Part shown: positions 18,922 to 27,695 of the stretch, piece by piece
How the letters are laid out: each line of letters starts with the position of its first letter
Numbering within the stretch: the first letter of the stretch is position 1
Assembly (NCBI RefSeq): GCF_900660665.1
Contig: NZ_LR215037.1
Coordinates: 124,001 to 188,000 of the forward strand
DNA length: 64,000 bases
Direction of reading: 5' to 3'
Origin: Mycoplasmopsis maculosa
GTDB lineage: Bacteria; Bacillota_I; Bacilli_A; Mycoplasmatales; Metamycoplasmataceae
Program-made: the position numbers and the translations under genes
Notes under the pieces: generated by a model
The model's database searches: none
Seen by the model: only the letters and a program-made list of their open reading frames with translations
Told to the model about the DNA's origin: nothing

Positions 18922-19557
18922 CTATATTTTAAAATATTGTCTTCGCATAATGCGCCCATATCAATTAGGTATTAACTGGTTAATTTCAAAATTTATTTTT
19001 ATATTATTATCATTTACAAATTTAATAATTTGATTTTTTATAAAATTTAGAATATATTCTAAAAAATCAGAATTTGTATATTTAAAAACATTTGATACTT
19101 CTTTAATATATGATTCTTTTTCTATTTGATTTAATTTAAAAAAAGCAATAGGATTTTCAAAAAATACTTCATAAAACTCATTTTTATTTATAACAAAATT
19201 GTTTATATAAATTAAAATATCATTTTCATTAAATTTTGAATTTTCATATGAAATATTTACTGTTTGTATTATTTTGCTTAAATACACTGATTTAATAAAA
19301 TCAATAAATTTATTCAAATCTAAATTTAAACCTTTTTTATTGGCTTCAGATTCTCATTTTTTTCAAATATTTTTTATTTTGTTCCAAATATTTTTTCAAT
19401 ATTTATTTTTATCTATTAAATTATTATTTTCAATTATTGAAAATATAATATTGCTAAAATTTTGCAAAATATTTTTATTTTTTGAAGCATTAAATGAAAT
19501 TTCATAATAAAAAGTTAAAGAATTTTTAAAATTTATTTTTGTTTCATATTGTTTCAA
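18922..19557 (-). CDS. Unknown protein, paralogue 1, 5' of the Dam methylase
   Basis: 211 aa, read from TTG 19555-19557 with an AAGGA site upstream; no in-frame ATG fits. The frame passes a late TGA (Trp) and stops at TAG 18922-18924. Its sections YEISFNASK, the KYWKNIWNKIKNIW helix, ILIYINNFVIN and NFEINQLI mirror the gene at 17587-18219, so the Dam gene is bracketed by two members of the same unrecognised family. It is preceded by RuvA (14-base gap). No catalytic motif is obvious. Confidence 0.62.
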
Positions 19558-19571
19558 TTTATTCCTTAAAA

Positions 19572-20075
19572 TTATTCTTCATAATTAAATGGTGGTTGAT
19601 TAAAATCAATATTATAGTTTTTTTGAGCTTCATTTTGAGCTTCGTTTTGGGCTTCATTTAATTCATTATTTTTATTTATGTAATTATCAATAATAAAAAT
19701 AGCTGTTTTTTCTAAGTTTGTTATAACTTTTAATGCAAGAGAAGTAGGCAATCCTCACAATTTAAATTTTTCTAAATTTTCTTCAACAATAGATTTGCAT
19801 AAATCAAATGCATTAGTTTGTTTAAGAATATTTATTGCTCTATAATGCTGTAATCCTTTTACATTTAATAAAGATTTAAAAATTAGGTAATTATAATACT
19901 TCTTAAAGCCATACATTTCACCAGTCTTTAATTCATAAACATATATTTTTTGTTTTTCTTTATCAATAAAGTTATTTGCATTAATAACATTAAGTAAATA
20001 ACCTGTTCCATAGACATCTAGTACAATTTTGTCATTTTTACTTTTGTAAACAGTTCCATAATAATAAAATTTCAT
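19572..20075 (-). CDS. ruvA: Holliday junction helicase subunit RuvA, divergent and short
   Basis: 167 aa; typical RuvA is around 190-205 aa. The N-terminal OB-fold signature (GTVYKSKNDKIVLDVYGTGY), the LYGF-like MYGF, the first helix-hairpin-helix VKGLQHYRAINIL and a degenerate second one (LWGLPTSLALKV) are visible. The usual C-terminal RuvB-binding domain III is replaced by a short acidic tail with a NEAQ repeat. RuvA binds four-way junctions and loads RuvB. No ruvB is adjacent. It could be the chromosomal ruvA displaced into this island, or an element-borne copy. Confidence 0.7.
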
Positions 20076-20077
20076 TT

Positions 20078-20431
20078 TTATCTCTTTTCTTTTGAATAAT
20101 ATAATTCTTCTAATGCATTGATTTCTAATTCTATTTCTTTTATTTTTGCTTTATTTAAAGACTCATCTTTTTTCAATTTATTTAATGTATTGTTTAAATC
20201 TCTTTTCCTTTTTATTATTCTTATTTGCATACTTAAAAATATTATTGATAATATAAAGTAAACTAATATAAATGCACTAAAAGATATAACAATAATAATT
20301 TGAGTAATATCTAGTTTATTCCATTTATTTAATAAATCAAATATTGAATATGGAATAAAAATTCCTAGAACAATACCTAAAATCCAGATTCATAAAAATT
20401 TCATTTTTAATGGTTTGATTATTTTTTTCAT
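20078..20431 (-). CDS. Small membrane protein
   Basis: 117 aa with two membrane helices (about residues 10-32 and 43-70) and a charged coiled-coil C-terminus (ALEELYYSKEKR at the end). Its start overlaps the stop of the preceding gene fragment (TAATG) and its stop is 2 bases before ruvA, so it belongs to the same operon. Function is unknown. Confidence 0.6.
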
Positions 20432-20814
20432 TAGATAATTTTTACCTTTCTTTGTTTTTTATTTAAAACTATAACAGTAGTTATAATTCCGGAAGTTAAA
20501 ATTAAAGCTAATACTAATGTACTTATTCATATTATTTTTGTTTTTTCTTTTAATTTTTCTTCATAATCTAAATCAAAATCTTTATTTAAATAAATATTTA
20601 GATTGAAATTATTTTCACCTATAAATTTTTTTGAATTTAAATTAGCTTTAAAACTAATGTTTTTAGAATTTTTATAATATTCTTTTCCTTCTAAAATAGC
20701 TAAATTATTACTTTTTACTAAAATATCTTTAAAAAAGGCATCATTAAAAGTAGGAAGGTTTATATAAAAGACTTCGCAAATACTACTAAAATTTTTTCAG
20801 AAGTAATAAAACAA
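20431..20814 (-). pseudogene. 5'-truncated membrane protein gene
   Basis: The frame is open for about 130 codons and encodes an extracellular-type segment (FKANLNSKKFIGENNFN) followed by a C-terminal membrane helix and a basic tail. No start codon with a ribosome-binding site precedes it; an in-frame TAA is met at 20827-20829. On the opposite strand a different decayed coding fragment occupies the same area, so a deletion or insertion joint lies near 20780-20830. It was probably the first gene of the methylase operon. Confidence 0.45.
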
Positions 20815-21382
20815 AATAATAAGGTTTTAAGAGAATTTCATAAAATAGTTAAAAATTTAAGACGAGAATATATAAACTGATATGTAGCAGAAATTAACAA
20901 GGCAGCTAAAATGGAAGAAAAAACAGATATCATATTAAGAGAAGTCTTTTAACAAGGAAATACAACTGCTAATTAACTAAATAAACTATTTTAGAAAGTT
21001 TAAAAATGATAAACTTTTAGAAAACGTAGTTTTTTATAAGAGTTTTATAATTTTACAGATCAAACAAAATCATTTAATTATGGTTATTTCAGTATAGTTA
21101 ATTACTATTTGAAAGCAAAAGGTAATGAGCTTAATGAATCAGAATTACCAATTTATAAAAACCAGAAACAATAATTAATATTAATGATTATCCAAAAATT
21201 AATGAAAAAGATATAGAAAATAATAAAAGCAATAAACTTGCAATAAACAAAACTGATGGAGAAAAAGAGCAAAACAAACAAAAAGAATAGTAGGATATAG
21301 CTTTTTATGTTTAGGAATTGTAGCATTCTTAATTTCCTTAATTTTTGTAGCTAAAAAATGAGGTTGAAAATTAGGTGTATAA
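20776..21382 (+). pseudogene. Decayed membrane/surface protein fragments
   Basis: Several plus-strand pieces of coding sequence in different frames: one ending in IILREVF at 20950-20952, one with FNYGYFSIVNYYLKAKG, and a C-terminal membrane anchor (GYSFLCLGIVAFLISLIF then a WGWKLGV end, stop 21380-21382). At least two frameshifts and several stops separate them. I see a dead surface-protein gene plus an unrelated fragment; the original function is unknown. Confidence 0.5.
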
Positions 21383-21420
21383 CTTCCTAAATTTATGAAT
21401 AAACAAAGGGTAAAAAACAA

Positions 21421-21447
21421 AAAACACAACATTATTGTTGTGTTTTT
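21421..21447. terminator. Terminator between the surface-protein remnant and small RNA E
   Basis: A 9-bp stem AACACAACA/TGTTGTGTT with loop TTAT; A-rich and T-rich flanks allow use from both strands. It ends small RNA E on the minus strand. Confidence 0.8.
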
Positions 21448-21576
21448 CATGCAATTTTTTAGTAGTGAGCGACAGTTGCAACGCTAAAAGTTTTTCTTAT
21501 CTTAATTTCTTTCTTTAATTAGAAAGGAGATAGCCCGAGTGATAAGCTTACCCGCACTACTATTTGGTATCTCTTC
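21421..21576 (-). ncRNA. Structured small RNA E (pseudoknot) after a 174-aa unknown gene
   Basis: -10 TATAAT (complement of 21583-21588). Two long-range helices interleave: GAGATA (21568-21573) with TATCTC (21527-21532), and AGTAGTG (21555-21561) with CACTACT (21461-21467). This is the same H-type order as in the AbiF-side RNAs. Further hairpins are AGCG/CGCT near 21468-21485 and TTTCT/AGAAA near 21513-21525; CTTATC (21541-21546) can pair with GATAAG (21496-21501). Local GC content is higher than the surroundings. No match to rnpB, tmRNA or SRP RNA is apparent. Confidence 0.6.
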
Positions 21577-21588
21577 ATATATATTATA

Positions 21589-21729
21589 CTATTTTTTGTC
21601 CAAGTAAAAATTTTTGATTTCATTATTATAATTAAATCAAGCACCAACTACATTTAATAATTTGAGTGAACTTTGTTGCGATAAAAAGGAACTTTTTTCA
21701 TATAACAAAGTACTTTTAATTTTTTCCAT
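21589..21729 (-). CDS. Small ORF, 46 aa, between the unknown gene and RNA E
   Basis: Its ATG overlaps the stop region of the 174-aa gene, suggesting coupling, and its stop overlaps the RNA E promoter. The product (MEKIKSTLLYEKSS start, NFYLDKK end) has no recognisable domain. It may be a genuine small partner protein or the tail of a frameshifted longer upstream gene. Confidence 0.4.
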
Positions 21730-22240
21730 AAATATGTTTATATAATCTAAACCAACTATCAAACACAATTAAACCTAATACATATACTTTATTATTGTCA
21801 ATTCAAATATAACTATATTTAAAAATATGTTTTAATCACGAATTATTACCTACTGAAACATAATCTGGGATATCATTTTTGTTAATTAGCATATTAAAAT
21901 ATTTTTCAAAAACAGGAATTTTTTGTTCAATTGTTGCATAATCTTCTATTTTCTTTATATGAAATTTTGTCTTATCTAATTCTTTTAAAATTATCTTGTT
22001 AACCGCTGAACTATTTTTTATATTTCTATATTTTCTGCTCTTTTGTAATCGCAATGAATGTATGAAGACATCTTTCAAAGTTAATACACAAATACCTTTA
22101 TTATCGCCTTCTTTAATTACATTAACATTTTTTATAAACTCAGTAGAGTTAAAATAATTTTTTCACTTATCATACAGTACATAAACTCTATTTTCTAAAT
22201 CTTCTAACATCTTACTATCTATTGTTTTATACGCTTTCAC
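21716..22240 (-). CDS. Unknown 174-aa protein paired with RNA E
   Basis: Starts at GTG 22238-22240 behind AGAGGG, giving MKAYKTIDSKML. The sequence is basic and mixed alpha/beta, with KDVFIHSLRLQKSRKYRNIKN, a central helical part, and a C-terminal YIWIDNNKVYVLG strand pair. Size and the downstream pseudoknotted RNA recall type III toxin-antitoxin operons, but I cannot find convincing ToxN/AbiQ motifs. It should be treated as an unknown protein in an RNA-associated unit. The leader upstream is shared with the EcoRI-type methylase gene at 25163-26056 (repeat at 22348 and 26098). Confidence 0.55.
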
Positions 22241-22347
22241 ATAAATATTCCCTCTATTATCTTAATTATTTTATCATAACGTTGATTCCGATTTATAAAT
22301 TCATTTTATTGTAATTAATCTCTTTTTAAAACATTTTGTAATAATTT

Positions 22348-22430
22348 TATATATAAAAATGTAATAAATTTATGAAAATAATTAAAAAAATAAAAATAGT
22401 CAATATAACTATTTTATAGGTATTTTTGGT
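22348..22430. repeat. Direct repeat, left copy (leader/terminator block)
   Basis: About 80 bases nearly identical to 26098-26180, including an AAAATAGT/ACTATTTT hairpin and the sequence ATGTAATAAATT. The two copies bracket the segment with the dead IS, AbiH and the truncated methylase. Confidence 0.75.
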
Positions 22431-22449
22431 AATTTATAAAGAATTATTA

Positions 22450-23850
22450 TTAGGATCCGTAGAAAATTTTGTGTAAAAATCTCCAAATAGCAAATATTTA
22501 GAATTAAAATATTTATATAGGAGATTTTTTTAATATTCCAAAAAGAGATATTAAAATGTTAAGTGCAAGAGAGTTGTATGAAAAATATAAACCAACGACT
22601 CAAGAAGAAGTTTATGAAATAATTAAATAAAATACAAAAGATTTAATACAAATAATGTTAGAAGAAGAGATGAAAAATTATCTTGGTTATAATAGATATG
22701 AACATGAAAAATCTATAAAAGATAATTATAGAAACGGTAGTTATTCTAAAAATGTAAGATCAAATTTCGGCGAAATTGAGTTAGAAATCCCAAGAGATAG
22801 AAAATTTGAATTTGAACCAAAAATAGTTAAAAATATAATTATGATATATCTAAAATTGAGGGGCAAATTATTAATCTTTATTCAAAAGGTGTTTCAACAA
22901 GAGATATATCTGAAAGTTTAAAAGAGATGTATGGTGTTGATGTTGATGCAAGTTTTGTAAGCAGAGTGACTGATAAAATAATGCTACAAATTGTAGAATG
23001 ACAAAACAGGCCATTAGATAAAACTTATGCAATGGTTTTCATTGATGGAATTAGATTTAAAGTTAAACAAGAAAACAAACTTGTAGAAAAATCTGTTTAT
23101 ATAGTAATGGGTTATTCTCTTGACGGTTATAAGGATGTTTTAGGATTTTGAATCGGTGAGTCTGAAAGTGCAAAATATTGAATTCAAGTACTAAATGACC
23201 TTAAATTAAAGGGAATTCAAAAAATATACCTTATGGCTAGCGATAATTTAATAGGGATTAGCAAAGCTATAAAAGCAGTTTTTCCTAAAACACAAATTCA
23301 AAAATGTATAGTACATCAAATTAGAATTTCTACTAAACAAGTAAACTATAAAGATTTGAAAGAATTTACTCAAGATATGAAAATATTTATAAATCTAATA
23401 ACATAGAAGAAGTTTCTAGATTTTTGAAATATTTTGAAGAAAAATGAGATTCAAAATATTACTATGCCGTTAAAAGTTGAAGAAATAATTTTGATGAATT
23501 AGTTACTTTTTTCAACTTTCCTGCAGAAATTAGAAAATTAATTTATACAACAAATGTCATTGAAAATTTAAATAGAAATATAAGAAAAATTTTCAAAAAT
23601 AAAACTTCATTTCCGACTGATGAATCCTTGATTAAAATTGTTTATTTTGCAATCCAAAATCAGTTAAACAAATGAGATAAAGTTGTTCTAAATTGAGGAG
23701 GTTTATAATCAATTACAAATAATTTTTGAAGAAGATCAAGAATAAACAAAATAAGCAAACAACAAATAGGAGAAAACTTTCTCCGATTTTGTTATGCTGT
23801 TTGGTTATTTTGTATAATAAATTTAGATTTGTGTATTTGCTATTCTAAAA
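22450..23850 (+). mobile_element. Degenerate IS256-type (mutator family) insertion sequence
   Basis: An inverted 11-bp sequence, AATAGCAAATA at 22486-22496 and its complement at 23836-23846, lies on both sides of a mutator-type transposase frame. A GGAGAAA/TTCTCC hairpin (about 23769-23786) follows the transposase. Exact ends and target duplication are not resolved. Confidence 0.6.
22556..23708 (+). pseudogene. IS256-family transposase, inactivated
   Basis: A mutator-type transposase recognisable by LGYNRYEHEK, NYRNGSYSKNV, EIELEIPRDR, the DDE core (FIDGIRFKV, then a SDN-like segment) and the C-terminal TTNVIENLNRNIRK. The frame is broken by an in-frame TAA at 22628-22630 (probably CAA originally), a one-base deletion in an A-run near 22840, and another near 23380-23385. 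It ends at TAA 23706-23708 with TGA used for Trp. The metal-binding segment reads ASDN instead of the usual xTDG, another sign of decay. It cannot make an active enzyme without three repairs. Confidence 0.88.
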
Positions 23851-23973
23851 TCTCTAATAACAAATATTTATAATAAAATATTTAATATTGGAAATTTTTT
23901 AATTTATGTGAAAAAAGTGAAATTTTTTTAATTATGTTTAACAATTTATAAAAAAATTATGAAAAGGTAAAAA

Positions 23974-24867
23974 ATGAAATTATTTATTTTAGGAAATGGG
24001 TTTGATTTAAAGCATGAATTACCCACTAAATATCATCCTAATTTTTATAGTGCTGCTCGAAGAGAAGGAACACTTGATTTTTTTCAAAACTGTTGTAACA
24101 TTAATGATAAGGATTCATGGAATAATTTTGAAAAATCTTTATCAGAATGCGATTTTGATTTAGAAGAAATTCGAGAAAATGTATTGAATTCTTTGACTTA
24201 TGATGAAGATCATCATGAAAGATATTATTCTGATATGATATATGAATCTTATAAAGTAGTAGATATTTTGAAAAAAACCTTGAATGCATTTTTGTACGAA
24301 GCTGAAGAAAAAATAAAAACAACAAAACCAATAAAGTTTTTTCAGTCTGAATTTGAGAAAAACGTTATAATATTTATAACATTTAACTATACAAGCACGT
24401 TAGAAAATGTATATAAAATTGAAAGAGAGAAAATTTTATATATTCACGGTAAATATCAAGAAGGAAATAAATTAATCATAGGTTATCCAGAAAACGAAAT
24501 AAATGAAGAAAGCATTAAACTTTTAAGAGAACCATATGAATATGATCATGGTGCTATAGCCGATAGTATTCGTATAATTAATTCAATGCCTGGAGAATTT
24601 CAAAAAAGTTATGATACTAAAAAAATATCAGATTTTTTAATTAAATTCTCGAATGAGATTGAAGAAATAATTGTGTTTGGCCATTCATGTAATATTGATC
24701 AGCCTTATTTTTTAAAAATTAATAAATTATTACCTAATGTAAAATGAAATTTTTATTGATACATTGATGAAGATAAAGAACATATATTTGATTTAATTTC
24801 ATATTTAAAATTAAGTGAATCAAATTTTAAATTAATAGCTTCAAGGGAAATTAACTCCACATTGTAA
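23974..24867 (+). CDS. abiH: AbiH-family phage abortive infection protein
   Basis: 297 aa. The N-terminus LFILGNGFDLKHELPTKY is the family signature, a Rossmann-like GNGFD loop related to SIR2-like folds. Further family motifs are ITFNYTSTLENVY, LYIHGK, and VFGHSCNIDQPYF. AbiH proteins protect lactococci and other hosts from phage by an unknown mechanism. Trp codons include both TGG (24118-24120) and TGA. An AAAGG site precedes the ATG. It lies between a dead IS and a truncated methylase inside the repeat-bracketed segment. It appears intact. Confidence 0.88.
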
Positions 24868-24880
24868 TTTACAAGGTAAC

Positions 24881-24934
24881 ACCCTATCTATATTTTTTCA
24901 TATAAATAGGGTCTTTTTTCATATAAAAAAAGAC
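24881..24934 (+). terminator. Double hairpin terminator after AbiH
   Basis: ACCCTAT/ATAGGGT (24881-24887 with 24906-24912) followed by a T-run, then a second hairpin GTCTTTTTT/AAAAAAGAC immediately downstream. Confidence 0.75.
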
Positions 24935-24960
24935 CAAAAAGAAATTTGAGACATACCAAT

Positions 24961-25150
24961 ATGAATTATATAAAAATAGATTATAAAATTAGAAATATTA
25001 TTGATATTTACTTAAATAAAAAAGTGGAAAAGTCACATGCAAAAAGAAAGAAAGTTTTTCTAACTTGTATTTATAAGTTAAAGTGATAACTAAATTTTAT
25101 TATATTTAAAAGAAAATGTAAAGCTAAAAGAGAGAGGGTTAACCCTCTCT
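24961..25150 (+). other. Short fragment and perfect 20-bp palindrome
   Basis: A 42-codon frame (24961-25089) has no ribosome-binding site and is probably a remnant of a transposase or other gene. At 25131-25150 AGAGAGGGTT is followed by its exact complement; with the T-rich sequence after it this could be a terminator or an insertion-sequence end. Confidence 0.35.
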
Positions 25151-25162
25151 GCGATTTTTCTA

Positions 25163-26056
25163 TTAAGAAAATAAGATTTTAAAATCTAATTTCATTACGA
25201 TATTCATTAATATTTTTCATCATGTAATCAATTTCCGCTTGACTGTATTTATCAATACTTTTTCCTTTTGGTATAAATCTTCTAATAAATCTATGCATGT
25301 TTTCGATAGAACCTTTTTCATATGAAGCATAAGGTATACATTTATACCGTCATAGTTATCATATTTAGGGTATTTAGTAGGATTATCTTTATAACTATAA
25401 GATAAAGGTATCTTAATATGACGTTTTTCTATATTTAAGTTAGTAAATCATCTCGTTAAAACATCCATTTTTTTATTTTCAGGTGTTGTAAAAGTTTTAG
25501 GATTAGTGTATCCTAATCACATTTTATTCTCTTTAATATATTTAAAAGTTTCTTTGTATGTAATGGCGTTCATACTACCTATAATTAAAAATTTAAGATT
25601 ACATTCCATTATAATATCTATAAACTCTCTAAATAAACTAAAGGGTGGATTGCTGATAACTACTCCGTCAGGATGTTTTTTAGCGAACTCTCTAATACTT
25701 TTTTGGAAAGGAGTTCCTTCGTTAGTTTTAGGATTGTAATGACTAAAATATAATTTATTGTTTCAATTATTTTTAGAATTTTCATCTTGCATATTTATAA
25801 TAAATCTACTAAAACTACCTAGGTCGTTTTTAGACTCTGCTACTCCACCGTTGAAAATTATATTTTGTTCCTCTTTAGTAAATTCAGTATAAAAATTATA
25901 ATCACAAGGGAATAGTAAAGGTTTATCTTTTAATTGTTCTTTGTATCATTTTAATTCATTAGCAACGTCTTCATATCTAGTATAAAATTCATCATTTTTA
26001 TTCTTTTTAGCGTCGATTAAATTTTTATTTTTCTTTTTAATTTCTTTTGTATCCAT
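25163..26056 (-). pseudogene. EcoRI-type adenine methylase truncated by IS30 debris
   Basis: The first about 240 codons encode an adenine-specific methylase of the EcoRI family: FYTRYEDVANEL, PCDYNFYTEF, the catalytic SNPPFSLFREF, a LIIGSMNAITYKE strand, and the late YPKYDNYDGINV. Directly after that motif the frame enters an IS30 remnant out of frame and ends in about 60 unrelated residues. The catalytic motif is retained, so some activity is conceivable, but the natural C-terminus is lost. AAGGAG precedes the ATG. No EcoRI-like endonuclease gene is nearby. Confidence 0.75.
25179..25340 (-). mobile_element. IS30-family transposase C-terminal remnant
   Basis: In a second frame this stretch encodes YASYEKGSIEN, then HRFIRRFIPKGKS and a short tail to TAA 25179-25181. 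RRFIPKG after an ERGxNEN-like motif is diagnostic of IS30 transposases. Only about 50 codons survive, fused to the methylase gene. Confidence 0.8.
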
Positions 26057-26097
26057 AATTTATTTTTTCTCCTTAATTGAATGTTTTTTATAATTAT

Positions 26098-26180
26098 GTT
26101 ATATATAAAAATGTAATAAATTAATGAAAATAATTAAAAAAATAAAAATAGTCAAATATGACTATTTTATAGGTATTTTA
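26098..26180. repeat. Direct repeat, right copy
   Basis: Partner of 22348-22430. On the minus strand the AAAATAGTCA/TGACTATTTT hairpin with T-run is a good terminator for the lipoprotein gene at 26246, and the rest serves as the leader of the methylase gene. Confidence 0.75.
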
Positions 26181-26245
26181 GTGAATTCGTTAATAATTGT
26201 TGTTGAAATTGTACTAATTTAATATACTTTTTTTATCTATTTAAA

Positions 26246-27382
26246 TTAAATATATTTTCAAGCATTTAATTCATCCTCTATGTATTTAAATTCATTTTTT
26301 ACAAATTCTTTGTCCTTAATTGGATCTTTTGTTTTAAGAACTTCTAGTTTTTTTAATAATTCATTTTTAGTTTCCTCAGTAATAAGTTCTTCAGCAAAAT
26401 TTTTATTTGTTTTTTTAATTAATCTTTGAATTTCTTCAGGGTGATGTTTTCTAGCAGATTCTTCATCTCTTCTTTTTTCAACATTTTCTCTTTCAAAAAT
26501 TAAATAGAATTTAATAACCGATATTTCATATTGTGTAGCAACATAGTCTTCTTCATTAGCAATTTTACTTAAAATTTGATAAATGTATTCTTTAGAAACA
26601 ATTAATGAATGTTCTGTTTGTTCTCTTCTTCTGTTTTCATAAGTAGGAACTTTTTTAACCTCTATACCTTTTATCATTGGTATTTGTTTCTCAACTAACG
26701 CTTTGGCTAGTTTAGGTAATATTCAACCATTATTTACATACATTACGTCCATTGATTGAAAAGCATCATAATATGAAGAACCGTTTAAATTTAATTTAAT
26801 CATATATAAAATCTCTTTTAAATAATCTCTAAAAATGTCAAATTTATCTTTAGTAATTCTTTCATTAAATTCTTTCTTTTGCGATATGTATTCGTTAGAT
26901 AAATAATTTAAATTGTATTCTCTTCTTTTAACTGGATATAATTCTTCTAAACCTTGTTCTTTTCTTCTTTTATTCATAGATTTTTCTTGATTTATTAAAC
27001 TATCTCATCCGTCTAAATTATATCTAATTGTTAAATCTTGCACGTAAAAAGGATTTGAAACTTTTTTTAGACTATCTATATATTCATCATCTCAACTGTA
27101 ATCTTTTCTAAATTGTTCTTCTAAAATAGGTGTATATTCATATACTTTTTCTTCTTTAGGTTGAATAATAGGCGCAGGTGTATTATTATCTACTTTCCCT
27201 GGCTCCTTTGTAGTATCTTTAGGTTGTGCTGGTTGAGTTTCTTTATCAGTAGAAGGATTTTTTTCTACTGGTTTGTTTGGTTTAACTTCGTTTGTTTTAT
27301 CTACATTACAAGAAGCCGCTACTGTAATAGGTGCTAATGTTATTGGTAATATTCCTAATAATTTTATAATATTCTTTTTCAT
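26246..27382 (-). CDS. Surface lipoprotein
   Basis: 378 aa. The signal peptide has a lipobox TVAASC (Cys about residue 25), then a Pro/Thr/Lys-rich linker and a helical, highly charged domain with several Trp encoded by TGA. The tail passes TGA 26258-26260 and ends AWKYI at TAA 26246-26248. No recognised domain. It is next to, and divergent from, the MIB-MIP cluster and might belong to the same surface module, but this is only positional. Confidence 0.78.
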
Positions 27383-27695
27383 ATTTTTTCTCCTTTTCTT
27401 ATATTGCTATAAGAATTTATATGCAATATATAACAATTTTATAATTTAACAATTAAATTTAAAATTATTATTATGTAACTTGTATATAGCTTAGATTTTA
27501 TATATTTAGGTTATGCTTTAATTATAATTAAATTTTTATTAATTAACATTAATATTAATTTAAAAAATAAAATTTATAAAAATTTTATACAAAGGTATTT
27601 TTAGTTTAAACTTGGACCAGAATTTTTTATTAGTGCTATAATTAAATATATATAAAAATATATATTAGTTTCACTAATAGTTATGAGGTAATAAA
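27383..27695. promoter_or_regulatory. Divergent promoter region before the first MIB gene
   Basis: An AT-rich spacer. An extended -10 box TGCTATAAT (27634-27642) is the likely promoter of the MIB-MIP operon; the -35 region is poor. A small ATTAG/CTAAT hairpin follows in the leader, then the TGAGGT ribosome-binding site. I see no other gene here. Confidence 0.5.

Noticed and set aside
21421..21576. RNA E as a tracrRNA, 6S RNA, rnpB, tmRNA or SRP RNA
   Set aside because: No CRISPR repeats or cas genes are near, and none of the conserved cores of the housekeeping RNAs can be seen. The interleaved helices argue for a pseudoknotted RNA of another kind.
21716..22240. The 174-aa protein as a ToxN/AbiQ-type RNase
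   Set aside because: Size and context fit, but the N-terminal strand and the Ser/Lys motifs of the family are not convincingly present, and the RNA lacks the tandem short repeats upstream of the toxin gene typical for type III systems.
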